Source: Bacteroidaceae bacterium (GTDB lineage: Bacteria > Bacteroidota > Bacteroidia > Bacteroidales > Bacteroidaceae). Taken from it: a stretch of 64,000 bases of DNA. Each line of letters starts with the position of its first letter. Position 1 is the stretch's first letter. The notes beneath the pieces are model-generated. The model searched no databases. It worked only from the letters and a program-made list of their open reading frames with translations, and had not been told where the DNA came from. The stretch covers positions 1 to 64,000 of the forward strand of contig JAFWXX010000012.1 of NCBI GenBank assembly GCA_017522915.1, read 5' to 3'. A program made the position numbers and the translations under genes. Shown piece by piece: positions 9,296-17,430 of this stretch.

Positions 9296-10072
9296 ATGAG
9301 AAAAACCATAGCCATACTGCTTCTGTCGCTTTTGACGATGACAGCCCAGGCGCAGACCGACTGGTTCCGCCTTCTTAGAGGCACGCTCAAAGTGGGCCAG
9401 GCACTGACCTTGAGCGATGCCGAACTGGCAAACATCGTCAAGGAGAGCGTCGATGCCATGGACAGGAGCAACAATGTATGTAACGAGAGCAATTCATACA
9501 CGAAACGGCTCAGACGCGTTACAAAAGGGATGGTTGATGCCGACGGCATAGAGCTTAACTTCAAGGTTTACAGGACTACGGAGATAAATGCCTTTGCATG
9601 CCCCGACGGAAGCGTGAGAGTCTTTTCGGCACTTATGGACCTGCTCAGCGACGACGAGCTGCTGGGAGTCATAGGGCATGAGATCGGGCATGTGGCTCTA
9701 CGCCATTCAAAGAGAGCATGGAGAGAAGAACTGCTGCGCGGAGCAGCATCGGATGCCATAGGAGCATTCAGCGACACGTGGGCAAACTTGTCCGACTCGT
9801 TCCTTGGAAACGTAGCAGGGGCTGCAATATCGGCAAAGCACTCAAGAAGGCACGAGAACGAGGCCGATGAGTACGGATATGAATTCCTTAAGAAGTGTGG
9901 CAAGAACCCCTGGGCCATAGGCCTGGCATTCAAGAAAATGAAAGAACTTGAAGAGAACAGCAGTTCCAAATACACGAAACTTTTGCAGCCGTTCTCGTCG
10001 CACCCCGACTTTGACGAACGCATAGAAAACATAAGGGAAAAGGCCGAAAAGGACGGATATTCCTGCATGTAA
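9296..10072 (+). CDS. Secreted M48-family zinc metallopeptidase (YggG/LoiP-like)
   Basis: 258 aa with a signal peptide (MRKTIAILLLSLLTMTAQAQ). The M48 zinc motif is HEIGH within GVIGHEIGHVALRHSK, and the third ligand Glu is in RRHENEADEYG. The C-terminal SSHPDFDERIENIREK matches the conserved SSHP...R end of this family. There is no transmembrane anchor beyond the leader and no lipobox, so a periplasmic location is likely. Family members (LoiP, BepA, YggG) do envelope protein quality control. Its position between an L,D-transpeptidase-like membrane protein and a LOG-family gene suggests an envelope role for the first two. It has its own promoter and lies 13 nt before the next gene. Confidence 0.88.
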   Translation: MRKTIAILLLSLLTMTAQAQTDWFRLLRGTLKVGQALTLSDAELANIVKESVDAMDRSNNVCNESNSYTKRLRRVTKGMVDADGIELNFKVYRTTEINAFACPDGSVRVFSALMDLLSDDELLGVIGHEIGHVALRHSKRAWREELLRGAASDAIGAFSDTWANLSDSFLGNVAGAAISAKHSRRHENEADEYGYEFLKKCGKNPWAIGLAFKKMKELEENSSSKYTKLLQPFSSHPDFDERIENIREKAEKDGYSCM

Positions 10073-10085
10073 AGAGATAATAGGT

Positions 10086-10670
10086 ATGGATATAAATAAT
10101 ATTTGTGTTTATTGTGCATCGAGCAACAAGGTTGCCGACATATATGGCGAGACTGCATACGAGCTTGGAGCACTGCTTGCCAAAGAGGGCATAACAGTCG
10201 TTACCGGAGCTGGAGGCATAGGCCTTATGCGCAAGGTTGAGGACGGAGCACTCGACAACAGTGGTAAAGCCATAGGCGTGATACCGCAGTTTATGGTAGA
10301 ACATGGATGGCATCATACAGGGCTCACCGAGCTGCGCATTACAGGGAGCATGCATGAGCGCAAGCAGACAATGGCAAGCCTGAGCGATGCTGTAATCGCA
10401 CTGCCCGGAGGATGCGGCACCATAGAGGAACTGAGCGAAATCATAACATGGAAACAGCTTGGGCTATACTTCAACCCGATAGTAATCCTCAATGTCAACG
10501 GCTACTACAACCACTTCATCGCACAGCTCGAACAGGCTATAGAGGAGCATTTCATGGGTGAAATACACGGCAAGATATGGAGTGTCGCCGAAACACCGTC
10601 CGAGGCTCTTGAGATAATCAGGAACACTCCCGTCTGGGACAGTTCCATAAGAAAATACGCTGCACTATGA
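10086..10670 (+). CDS. LOG-family nucleotide 5'-monophosphate phosphoribohydrolase (TIGR00730)
   Basis: 194 aa. It has the LOG/lysine-decarboxylase-like signature: the nucleotide-binding stretch VVTGAGGIGLM near residue 40 and the catalytic PGGCGTIEELSE near 100, preceded by a conserved Arg in MHERKQ. Enzymes of this family cleave the N-glycosidic bond of nucleoside monophosphates (cytokinin-type or general AMP/CMP nucleosidases). They are often misannotated as lysine decarboxylases. It follows the M48 gene by 13 nt and overlaps the DUF4271 gene by 4 nt (ATGA), so the three are probably cotranscribed. The physiological substrate here is not determinable. Confidence 0.88.
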   Translation: MDINNICVYCASSNKVADIYGETAYELGALLAKEGITVVTGAGGIGLMRKVEDGALDNSGKAIGVIPQFMVEHGWHHTGLTELRITGSMHERKQTMASLSDAVIALPGGCGTIEELSEIITWKQLGLYFNPIVILNVNGYYNHFIAQLEQAIEEHFMGEIHGKIWSVAETPSEALEIIRNTPVWDSSIRKYAAL

Positions 10671-11362
10671 CAGGAGCCCCAGCACCATACAGTATGGTGA
10701 ACGACAACACGATGATGTTGCTGTTCATCCTTAACATTGTAGGAATATCGTACGTATTCCTCATGAACGGCGCAAGCATCATTGAGCGTATAAAGTGCAT
10801 ATTCTACTACGAGAGCAAAAGCACTCCGTTCAACGACAGGACGCACATTACATGGATATGCAATCTCCTGCTGTACGCACAGACGATATTCTACTCGGTA
10901 ATAGTAGCTATCGGATACCTGCAGGAGAGCAAGGGTCTTGTTCTTGGCAATAATGCGATACCGGCATCCGCTACTTTTGCAGCCCTCTTCACCGGAGTTC
11001 TCCTGCTAAAGAAGGCGGGCTATGCAATCGTGAACAACATCATGTTCACAAAAGCCATAGCACAAGAGTGGGACAATCTATATTTCTTTACAATAAAACT
11101 TACAGGATTCGCTCTTGCCCCTGCTGTGACAGCCATTCTCTTCATCCCCGGCCTATCTTTCATTTATGTAGAAATTTATTTAACAATTGTCCTGATTGCA
11201 TATCTGTACACGGTATTCCGAGGCTTAATTAACATCATTTTTGCAAAAAAAAGCAACTGTTTGGATATTTTTTTGTATCTTTGCGCACTTGAATTTCTGC
11301 CCATAGCAATGGTGTGGAAATCGGTACTACAATTGAATGAATTTATAACGATAAAAATTTAG
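10667..11362 (+). CDS. DUF4271 integral membrane protein
   Basis: 231 aa with about six hydrophobic segments and no signal peptide: an N-terminal span (MMLLFILNIVGISYVFLMNG), further spans around 60-82, 95-112, 140-160 and 165-185, and one near the C-terminus. DUF4271 proteins are confined to Bacteroidetes and usually precede the uroporphyrinogen-III synthase gene, exactly as here (4-nt gap). The start overlaps the previous stop by 4 nt. The function is unknown. I assign the family from arrangement and hydrophobic pattern; the late YLCALEFLPIAM segment fits. Confidence 0.8.
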   Translation: MTGAPAPYSMVNDNTMMLLFILNIVGISYVFLMNGASIIERIKCIFYYESKSTPFNDRTHITWICNLLLYAQTIFYSVIVAIGYLQESKGLVLGNNAIPASATFAALFTGVLLLKKAGYAIVNNIMFTKAIAQEWDNLYFFTIKLTGFALAPAVTAILFIPGLSFIYVEIYLTIVLIAYLYTVFRGLINIIFAKKSNCLDIFLYLCALEFLPIAMVWKSVLQLNEFITIKI

Positions 11363-11366
11363 GACA

Positions 11367-12110
11367 TTGAAGGTAAGCAAGATTTTGGTTTCACAGCCTA
11401 AACCAGCAACAGGGAAATCTCCATATTTCGATATTGCGGAGAAGCATAAGGTGCAGATAGACTTCTGTTCCTTTATCAGGGTTGAAGGAGTAACAGCTAA
11501 AGAGTTCAGGCAGCAGAAGGTTTCCATTCTGGACCACACTGCAATCGTGTTCCTTTCACGTCATGCTATAGACCACTTCTTTACACTCTGCAAGGAGCTG
11601 AGAGTGAACATACCCGATGACATGAAGTATTTCTGTCTGTCGGAGACAATCTCTCTTTATATACAGAAGTATGTACAGTACCGCAAACGCAAGGTATTCT
11701 TCGGAAACGGCCACATACAGGACCTTGAGCCTTTGTTTGCAAAGCACAAGACCGAGAGATACTTCGTACCTACATCAAATGTCCACAATGCCGAGATAAA
11801 TTCATTGCTTGACAAGCACGGTATAGCACATTCCCAGGCCGAGATGTACCGCACAGTCAGCACTGAGATTGCTCCTGAATATATCAAGTCGTACGACATG
11901 CTTATCTTCTTCAGCCCTCACGGTATCGACTCTCTAAAGAAGAACGCTCCCGACTACACACAGGGCGAACAGCTTATTGCATGCTTCGGCAACGTAACTG
12001 CAAAGTGCATAAAGGAGAATAATCTGCGCCTTGACCTTGAAGCCCCGCATGCAGAAGCGACAAACATGCCGGCGGCTCTTGACCTGTTCCTCGCTGCGAA
12101 CAACAAATAA
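11367..12110 (+). CDS. hemD: Uroporphyrinogen-III synthase (HemD family)
   Basis: 247 aa, beginning at a TTG codon (MKVSKILVSQPKP); homologues in Bacteroidetes start at the same place, and an ATG start would remove the first beta strand. The two-lobed alpha/beta pattern of HemD is visible: SFIRVEG, IVFLSRHAIDHFF, VPTSNVHNAEI and IFFSPHGIDSLKK, where the FtSphgV-type motif is typical. The expected role is closure of hydroxymethylbilane to uroporphyrinogen III in tetrapyrrole synthesis. No other tetrapyrrole gene is nearby; the neighbour DUF4271 is the usual Bacteroidetes partner. A hairpin terminator follows. Sequence identity in HemD is low across bacteria, so the assignment rests on pattern and neighbourhood. 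Confidence 0.8.
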   Translation: MKVSKILVSQPKPATGKSPYFDIAEKHKVQIDFCSFIRVEGVTAKEFRQQKVSILDHTAIVFLSRHAIDHFFTLCKELRVNIPDDMKYFCLSETISLYIQKYVQYRKRKVFFGNGHIQDLEPLFAKHKTERYFVPTSNVHNAEINSLLDKHGIAHSQAEMYRTVSTEIAPEYIKSYDMLIFFSPHGIDSLKKNAPDYTQGEQLIACFGNVTAKCIKENNLRLDLEAPHAEATNMPAALDLFLAANNK

Positions 12111-12123
12111 AAAGAACAATATA

Positions 12124-12173
12124 AGGATGACTGGAGAAGGCGGAATTCCAACTTCCAGTCATCCTCTTCTTTT
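12124..12173 (+). terminator. Terminator after hemD
   Basis: Inverted repeat AGGATGACTGG (12124-12134) with CCAGTCATCCT (12155-12165), extended inward by GAAG/CTTC and capped by GGAATTCC, followed by CTTCTTTT. It lies 14 nt after hemD and 8 nt before rnpA. Confidence 0.75.
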
Positions 12174-12181
12174 ACCCGAAC

Positions 12182-12571
12182 ATGAAGAAAAACACCTTTC
12201 CTCTCAAGGAGCACCTTAAAAGCAAGAGCATCATAGAACAGCTCTATGCCAACGGAACATCGGTCACTGCGTTCCCTCTGCGTGCTGTATTCCTCGAACA
12301 GGAAAGCGAAAAGCAGGAGCCCACGGCTGCCATACTCATAAGCGTCGCAAAGAAGAGGTTCCGCCATGCAGTTGACCGCAATCTGGTAAAAAGGCGCATA
12401 CGCGAGGCATACCGCACCAGCAAGCACCCGTTCGTAGAGGCTCTTGAGAACAATGGCAAGAAGATGGCTGTTGCAATATTGTACATAGACACCAAGCACA
12501 ACAGCACCGCTTTCATTAAAAGGAAGATGAAAAAGCTGCTTGACGGAATAACATCAAAAGCCGGCCTCTGA
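12182..12571 (+). CDS. rnpA: Ribonuclease P protein component
   Basis: 129 aa, basic. It carries the RnpA signature [18 protein letters not shown] near residues 60-77 and the FPLRAVFL strand before it. The protein cofactor of RNase P assists M1 RNA in 5' maturation of tRNAs. The stop overlaps the yidD start (TGATG), the common rnpA-yidD coupling. The usual neighbour rpmH is absent; here a terminator and hemD lie upstream, an arrangement seen in Bacteroidetes. Length and motif are normal. Confidence 0.95.
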   Translation: MKKNTFPLKEHLKSKSIIEQLYANGTSVTAFPLRAVFLEQESEKQEPTAAILISVAKKRFRHAVDRNLVKRRIREAYRTSKHPFVEALENNGKKMAVAILYIDTKHNSTAFIKRKMKKLLDGITSKAGL

Positions 12572-12792
12572 TGAAAAGGCTCATTACAGACATACTCATA
12601 CTCCCGATAAGATTCTACCAGAAAGTCATTTCACCCATGACTCCTCCCTCGTGCAGGTTCACTCCGACATGTTCGCAATATGCCATTGAAGCACTCCGCA
12701 AGCATGGCCCCTTCAAAGGACTTTATCTGGCCGTAAGACGCATCCTGCGCTGCCACCCCTGGGGAGGCTCCGGTTACGACCCTGTACCATAA
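12571..12792 (+). CDS. yidD: Membrane protein insertion efficiency factor YidD
   Basis: 73 aa. The family signature is clear: [13 protein letters not shown] at the N-terminus, [15 protein letters not shown] with its two cysteines, then [18 protein letters not shown]. YidD is a small, amphipathic inner-membrane-associated protein that helps YidC-dependent insertion. It is coupled to rnpA by a one-base start/stop overlap and is followed 3 nt later by the TatD-like gene. Confidence 0.95.
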   Translation: MKRLITDILILPIRFYQKVISPMTPPSCRFTPTCSQYAIEALRKHGPFKGLYLAVRRILRCHPWGGSGYDPVP

Positions 12793-12795
12793 GCA

Positions 12796-13434
12796 ATGAA
12801 ACTGATTGACATACATACCCACAATAAGGAGCAGGAAGGAATCGCCATATACAACAGCGGCACCAGTTACCTTGAAGACAGACCGATATCAATGGGACTG
12901 CACCCCTGGGACATCGGCGACGATTGGAAAGAGAAGTTCATTGCCGTTGCAGAGAAAGCAGAGGAAAGCAACGTCGTAGCCATCGGAGAGTGCGGACTCG
13001 ACAAGGCAAGGAGAGAAGTTCCGTTCGGGGTTCAGGAAGAGGTGTTCAGGGCACATATAGAACTCTCCGAGAAACTGCATAAGCCGCTTATCATACATTG
13101 CGTGAAGGCGCATGACAGAGTGCTTGCACTGCACAAGGAGATTTCCCCCGGCCAGGCATGGGCAATACACGGGTTCAGAGGGAAGCCGCAGCTTGCCATG
13201 CAGCTTGCAAAGGAAGGGATTTACCTGTCGTTCGGCGAACTGTTCAATGCAGAGAGCGTAAAATCCGTACCGCAGGAGATGATACTGATAGAAAGCGACG
13301 AGAGCAGCAAGCCCGTAAGGGAGATATACAGAGCCATTGCTGCAGCAAGAGGAACCACAATAGAGGAACTTGCAGGAACTGTAGAAGAAAATGCCGTTGT
13401 TTTCACACAATTTCGGCCCGACCGGAGACGTTAA
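12796..13434 (+). CDS. TatD-family metal-dependent hydrolase
   Basis: 212 aa. TatD features: the metal-binding DIHTHN at the N-terminus, IGECGLDKA with the metal-bridging Glu, IIHCVKAHD with a metal His, the HGF segment and the late ESDES with a metal Asp. The protein is shorter than E. coli TatD (about 260 aa), as is usual for this Bacteroidetes subfamily. The role is probably a 3'-5' DNA/RNA exonuclease or phosphoesterase. It follows yidD by 3 nt, so it is the third gene of the rnpA transcript. A new promoter starts just downstream. Confidence 0.88.
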   Translation: MKLIDIHTHNKEQEGIAIYNSGTSYLEDRPISMGLHPWDIGDDWKEKFIAVAEKAEESNVVAIGECGLDKARREVPFGVQEEVFRAHIELSEKLHKPLIIHCVKAHDRVLALHKEISPGQAWAIHGFRGKPQLAMQLAKEGIYLSFGELFNAESVKSVPQEMILIESDESSKPVREIYRAIAAARGTTIEELAGTVEENAVVFTQFRPDRRR

Positions 13435-13465
13435 CAGCAATAAAGGATGAGTTATTCGCGCAAAC

Positions 13466-13498
13466 ATTGCATATAACAGACATTTTTCCTTAAATTTG
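13466..13498 (+). promoter_or_regulatory. Promoter of the amino-sugar operon
   Basis: -33 ATTG (13466-13469), 21-nt spacer, -7 TAAATTTG (13491-13498). It shows that the cupin gene starts at 13532 and not at the TTG at 13496, which lies inside the -7 element. Confidence 0.7.
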
Positions 13499-13531
13499 TG
13501 CAAAACGCTACACACAGAGACTATATCACAA

Positions 13532-13918
13532 ATGGACAAGCTAAGAACATATACCGACAAGAGAGGATGCCTTACTATCGTTGAGCAGGGCATAGAAGTG
13601 CCGTTTGACATACAGCGCGTCTATTGGATTCATAGTGTTCCTGAAGGTGAAGAGCGTGGAATGCACTCGAACAGAGTCTCATCGGAATACGTAATTGCAG
13701 TAAGCGGAAGCGTAGAGATAACTCTCGAAGACAAAGAGGGCCGGCACACCTATCTTCTGGACTCAAAGGAGAAAGGAGTGCTTATACCGCCCGACACCTG
13801 GGACGAGATAAGGAACTTCTCGCCCGACGCCGTGCTGCTGGTGCTTGCTTCACACACGTATGACGAAACGGCATACATCAACACATACGAAGAATTTCTG
13901 AAAAGCATAGGCAAGTAA
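13532..13918 (+). CDS. FdtA/QdtA-like cupin (dTDP-sugar 3,4-ketoisomerase homologue)
   Basis: 128 aa, starting MDKLRTYTDKRG; the upstream TTG start is excluded by the promoter. It has the WxcM-like/FdtA cupin pattern: RGCLTIVEQ, VPFDIQRVYWI, ERGMHSNR, then AVSGSVEITLED and PPDTWDEI. FdtA enzymes convert dTDP-4-keto-6-deoxyglucose to its 3-keto isomer. One oddity: the catalytic H-x-H of FdtA (usually HAHK) reads HSNR, so the second His is Asn. It may be a variant with another specificity, or inactive. It is first in an operon whose stop/start codons overlap (TAATG) with the acyltransferase gene, which is followed by a PLP aminotransferase. Confidence 0.78.
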   Translation: MDKLRTYTDKRGCLTIVEQGIEVPFDIQRVYWIHSVPEGEERGMHSNRVSSEYVIAVSGSVEITLEDKEGRHTYLLDSKEKGVLIPPDTWDEIRNFSPDAVLLVLASHTYDETAYINTYEEFLKSIGK

Positions 13919-14886
13919 TGGCAGGAGCAGAACATACAGTAACCGTCAGAAGATACACGAGCGAAGATGCCGAGACATGGAACCGTTTTGTGGAGACATG
14001 CCGCAACGGCACGTTTCTGCACGACCGCAGGTACATGGATTACCATGCCGACCGCTTCGACGACCACTCACTGATGTTCCTGTGCGAAGACAAGCTCATA
14101 GCCATCATGCCGGCTCACATAAAGGACGGAATCTTCTGTTCACACAACGGACTCACATACGGCGGACTTCTGCTCCCCGACAGCACCACAACCGAAACGG
14201 TACTCCTGATTTTCGAGGCCCTGCGCAGGTATCTGCTCGAAGAGACCGATGCCAAAAGCATCATATACAGGCCTGTTCCGTGCATATACCACCGCTACCC
14301 CTGCGAAGAGGAGCTGTATGCACTCTTCCGCAACAATGCAAAGCTCGTAGAGTGCAAGGCATCATCGGCAATAAAGCTGAAAGCCCCCCTGCCAATAAGA
14401 GGAAGACGCAAGCTGACAGCTGCCGTAACCGGCCGGATGCGCATAACAGAGGAGGAGAACTATGCCCCGTTCTGGGAGATACTCGGCAGCCGCCTCAAAA
14501 GCAAGTACGGAGTATCGCCGGTACATAGCCTTGAAGAGATAGAAAGACTGCACGCGCTCTTTCCCGAAAAGATAAGGCTCTTCACCGTGCGCGATGATAA
14601 CGGCGATATTCTTGGAGGAACTCTACTGTATGTAACCGGCTGCTGCGTACACATGCAATACAGCGGAACGACCGAAGAGGGACGGCGCACAAGCGCGCTC
14701 GATTACCTCTATGGATACCTTATAGGGGAATTGTTCTGCGACAAAGAGTATTTCGACTTCGGCGTGTCGGTAGAGGAAGGCGGACACTACCTCAACAGCG
14801 GGCTCATAGCCTACAAGGAGCGGTTAGGCGGACGCACCGTAACATACAACACATATCTTATTGACCTGAAAACAACAGAAGAATGA
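13918..14886 (+). CDS. FemAB/GNAT-like acyltransferase
   Basis: 322 aa, soluble. It resembles the duplicated GNAT fold of FemAB-like acyltransferases: an N-terminal half with [15 protein letters not shown] and a C-terminal half with [31 protein letters not shown] and YFDFGVS. These match the conserved pattern (strand, then GG-LLY, then a Y-SGT loop) of the family. The position between a sugar ketoisomerase-like gene and an aminotransferase suggests that it acylates the amino sugar made by the module; classic FdtC/QdtC enzymes are left-handed beta-helix proteins, so this would be a non-homologous replacement. Start and stop overlap both neighbours (1 and 4 nt). Confidence 0.72.
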   Translation: MAGAEHTVTVRRYTSEDAETWNRFVETCRNGTFLHDRRYMDYHADRFDDHSLMFLCEDKLIAIMPAHIKDGIFCSHNGLTYGGLLLPDSTTTETVLLIFEALRRYLLEETDAKSIIYRPVPCIYHRYPCEEELYALFRNNAKLVECKASSAIKLKAPLPIRGRRKLTAAVTGRMRITEEENYAPFWEILGSRLKSKYGVSPVHSLEEIERLHALFPEKIRLFTVRDDNGDILGGTLLYVTGCCVHMQYSGTTEEGRRTSALDYLYGYLIGELFCDKEYFDFGVSVEEGGHYLNSGLIAYKERLGGRTVTYNTYLIDLKTTEE

Positions 14887-15986
14887 TAAAGTACTGCGAC
14901 CTAAAGAAGATAAACGGCGTACATGAGAAAGAGCTTCAGGAGGCACTCATGCGTTCCGCTTCAAGCGGATGGTACATAAGCGGAGAGGAGGGCCGCAGAT
15001 TCGAGGAGTCGTTCGCCCGTTTCTGCGGAAGCAAGTACTGCATCGGAACCGGCAACGGGCTTGATGCGCTTACCGTCATACTGCTTGCATACCGTGAAAC
15101 GGGAATAATGCAGGAGAACGACGAAGTGATTGTTCCAGCCAACACCTACATAGCAACTATAATGGCGATAGCACAAGCCGGGCTGAAGCCCGTACTATGC
15201 GAGCCGGACCCGGCAACCTTCAATATCGACAGCAGCCGCATCGAAAGCCTGATGACAGAACGCACCCGCGCCATAATGCCCGTGCACCTGTACGGCCAGA
15301 CAGCCGACATGGATGCCATTAACGCCATAGCCGCAAGGCACTCCCTGAAAGTGATTGAGGATGCAGCCCAGGCTCATGGAGCATGGTACAAGGGGAAGCG
15401 TGCAGGAAACCTCGGCGATGCCGCAGGATTCAGTTTCTACCCAGGAAAGAACCTCGGTGCATTGGGCGACGGAGGAGCCATAACGACAAATGACGAAGTG
15501 CTGACAGAGATTGCAAGAGCCATCGGCAACTACGGTTCGCACAAGAAATATGTAAACCTGTACAAAGGCATGAACAGCCGCCTCGACGAGCTTCAGGCAG
15601 CCGTGCTGGGCGTTAAGCTGCGATACCTTGACGAAGAGAACGGGAAACGCCGTTCAATAGCACGCAGGTACATCGAAGAGATAAACAACCCGAACATAGC
15701 CTTGCCGTCAGTAAATGACTACAGCAGACATGTGTTCCACATCTTCGCAGTTCTCAGCCAGGAGAGAGACAAGCTGCAGCAGCACCTCAGCGACAAGGGC
15801 ATTGAGACTTTGGTGCACTACCCCATTCCGCCTCACAAGCAAGCGGCTATGAGAGCCTTTGCCGGCATGAGCATGCCTATAACTGAGAAAATACACATGG
15901 AAGAGCTCAGCCTACCGTGCAACCCGGCAATGACAGACAACGAAGTAACGGCAGTCATTGATGCCGTCAACAGCTTCACGGCATAA
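14883..15986 (+). CDS. DegT/DnrJ/EryC1/StrS-family sugar aminotransferase (FdtB-like)
   Basis: 367 aa. Class V-like PLP sugar aminotransferase: GTGNGLDAL binds PLP phosphate, [10 protein letters not shown] and EDAAQAHGA are conserved, and [16 protein letters not shown] holds the internal aldimine Lys. The family transaminates keto-sugars on nucleotide carriers; with the FdtA-like gene in the same operon the product would be a dTDP-3-amino-3,6-dideoxyhexose for O-antigen, capsule or S-layer glycan. It overlaps the acyltransferase gene by 4 nt. No glycosyltransferases or dTDP-sugar genes lie in the window, so the sugar's destination is unknown. Confidence 0.9.
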   Translation: MIKYCDLKKINGVHEKELQEALMRSASSGWYISGEEGRRFEESFARFCGSKYCIGTGNGLDALTVILLAYRETGIMQENDEVIVPANTYIATIMAIAQAGLKPVLCEPDPATFNIDSSRIESLMTERTRAIMPVHLYGQTADMDAINAIAARHSLKVIEDAAQAHGAWYKGKRAGNLGDAAGFSFYPGKNLGALGDGGAITTNDEVLTEIARAIGNYGSHKKYVNLYKGMNSRLDELQAAVLGVKLRYLDEENGKRRSIARRYIEEINNPNIALPSVNDYSRHVFHIFAVLSQERDKLQQHLSDKGIETLVHYPIPPHKQAAMRAFAGMSMPITEKIHMEELSLPCNPAMTDNEVTAVIDAVNSFTA

Positions 15987-16051
15987 AGACCAGGCATCAC
16001 AGCCCTGCAAGCCGGCATGCCACTCCTAAAGCCCAAAAACAGAATGAAATA

Positions 16052-16083
16052 TTTGTAATTTCAAATGAAATATCATACCTTTG
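16052..16083 (+). promoter_or_regulatory. Promoter of tRNA-Gln
   Basis: -33 TTTG (16052-16055), 20-nt spacer, -7 TACCTTTG (16076-16083). It lies 30 nt upstream of the mature tRNA. Confidence 0.8.
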
Positions 16084-16113
16084 CACCGCTCTTCAAAAGA
16101 GAGCACAAAGGAT

Positions 16114-16184
16114 TGTCCTATGGTGTAATGGTAGCACAACAGGTTTTGGTTCTGTTTGTCCTGGTTCGAATCCGGGTAGGACAA
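16114..16184 (+). tRNA. tRNA-Gln (anticodon TTG)
   Basis: A full cloverleaf can be drawn: acceptor TGTCCTA with TAGGACA, D arm with GGTGTAATGGTAGC, anticodon stem around TTTTGGT giving anticodon TTG, and T arm CCTGGTTCGAATCCGGG. The U1-A72 start fits tRNA-Gln. CCA is not fully encoded. It has its own consensus promoter, and the 3' acceptor strand is also the foot of the terminator stem at 16178-16227. Confidence 0.95.
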
Positions 16185-16227
16185 CAATAAAGAGGTCAGC
16201 ATTCGCTGACCTCTTTATTGTTGTCCT
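16178..16227. terminator. Bidirectional terminator overlapping the tRNA-Gln 3' end
   Basis: Perfect 23-bp inverted repeat (16178-16200 with 16205-16227) around ATTC. The outer 7 bp of the left arm are the tRNA acceptor 3' strand and discriminator. The stem includes A/T-rich stretches that give U runs in both directions, so it can also end the convergent luxS transcript, whose stop is at 16239. Confidence 0.8.
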
Positions 16228-16238
16228 CATATTGTAAT

Positions 16239-16718
16239 TTATTGCGGATAGGAAAGATTCTCCTCTGTAGCGCACTCAAGCACCTCGACAAGATACTTCT
16301 TTGCTTCCCAACGCGCTTCGGGCAGATTCATAAGAAGATAATTGCCACAATCACGTGCCGATGCACCGGGAACATCACCCTCGAACGAGGCTATGAACTC
16401 GAATGTCTCCTTTACAAGAGGCAGCACCTCGGACGACGAAACATCACCCTTCACTATGAGATAGTTGCCGGTAAGGCAACCCATAGGTCCCCAATAGATT
16501 ATGCGGCTTGCCCACTCACTGTGGTTACGCAGGAATGTGGCAGCAAGATGCTCTATTGTATGTATGGCACTTGGACTAAGCGCCGGTTCACGGTTAGGCT
16601 CTTTCATGCGTACATCGAAAGTGGTTACGGTTTCGCCGCCTACCATATCCTGACGCGAAACATATATGCCACGCTTCAGGCGTATATGGTCTATTGTAAA
16701 GCTCGGAATCTTTTTCAT
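16239..16718 (-). CDS. luxS: S-ribosylhomocysteine lyase
   Basis: 159 aa, standard length. LuxS motifs: [13 protein letters not shown] with metal ligands His53 and His57, [11 protein letters not shown], and the ARDCGNYL segment carrying the third ligand Cys. It cleaves S-ribosylhomocysteine to homocysteine and DPD, the AI-2 precursor. It is the last gene of a three-gene operon (transporter, pfs, luxS) with gaps of 6 and 10 nt, so the two consecutive steps of SAH detoxification are encoded together. The tRNA-Gln terminator lies just beyond. Confidence 0.96.
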   Translation of the reverse strand: MKKIPSFTIDHIRLKRGIYVSRQDMVGGETVTTFDVRMKEPNREPALSPSAIHTIEHLAATFLRNHSEWASRIIYWGPMGCLTGNYLIVKGDVSSSEVLPLVKETFEFIASFEGDVPGASARDCGNYLLMNLPEARWEAKKYLVEVLECATEENLSYPQ

Positions 16719-16728
16719 AATCTTTCAA

Positions 16729-17424
16729 TTAAAGCCTTGAGAGGAAACGGCTTGTAACGCCGAAAGAGCGGTTCGCCATTTCGCCCCAGAAATTCTCGTA
16801 CTGTTCGATATGCTTATCGACACCCGGAGTATCGCTTATTATGCGGAAACTGACGAACGGCACACCGTATATGTGGCATGTCTGTGCTATTGCAGCCGAC
16901 TCCATGTCAACAGCCAAGCCGGCAGGAAAATCGGACTTTATCCTGTCGAGTTCCTCGCGGCTGGTTATGAACTTGTCACCGGTACATATAAGGCCTGCGT
17001 GGATTCGCGTAATGTTCCCGGCATCACCGTTAAGCGACATCGCAGCCTTGCACATAGGCTCGCTTGCATCAAAGATTGCCGGCATGCCTTGTATCTGGCC
17101 ATACTCGCACCCCATACCGCACCACACATCGTGATATACAAGCGAAGAGCTCACCACAACATCCATAACATCGAGGCACTCGTCTATGCCGCCTGCCACA
17201 CCCGTGCTTACAATGGCATCGGGCGAGAACGAACGTATAAGCTCCGACGTTCCTACAGCTGCATTAACCTTGCCTATTCCGCACTGGCGCAGCACTATCT
17301 CGTTATCTCCCAAGGAACCTACCAGGTAGGATATATTGCCCTTCTCGCAAGTCCCGGCACCGGAGAGCAGAGTTGCCAGCTGCTCATATTCCGATGTCAT
17401 TGCTGTCAAAACACCTATTCTCAT
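16729..17424 (-). CDS. 5'-methylthioadenosine/S-adenosylhomocysteine nucleosidase
   Basis: 231 aa. MTAN signatures: MRIGVLTAMTSEYEQL, the purine-binding VSTGVAGGID, and VDMESAAIAQTCHIYGVPF with the ribose-binding Met-Glu, followed by RIISD. It removes adenine from SAH and MTA, giving the substrate for LuxS encoded directly downstream. The family nucleophile/acid positions appear intact. Commonly called mtnN or pfs. It lies 6 nt downstream of the membrane transporter gene. Confidence 0.95.
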   Translation of the reverse strand: MRIGVLTAMTSEYEQLATLLSGAGTCEKGNISYLVGSLGDNEIVLRQCGIGKVNAAVGTSELIRSFSPDAIVSTGVAGGIDECLDVMDVVVSSSLVYHDVWCGMGCEYGQIQGMPAIFDASEPMCKAAMSLNGDAGNITRIHAGLICTGDKFITSREELDRIKSDFPAGLAVDMESAAIAQTCHIYGVPFVSFRIISDTPGVDKHIEQYENFWGEMANRSFGVTSRFLSRL

Positions 17425-17430
17425 AATACC

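Noticed and set aside
11260..11283. Internal hemD promoter with TATCTTTG at 11276
   Set aside because: Lies inside DUF4271 coding sequence and no -33 box has the right spacing.
13496..13531. TTG start 12 codons upstream of the FdtA-like gene
   Set aside because: The codon lies inside a consensus -7 promoter element, so it would not be transcribed intact.
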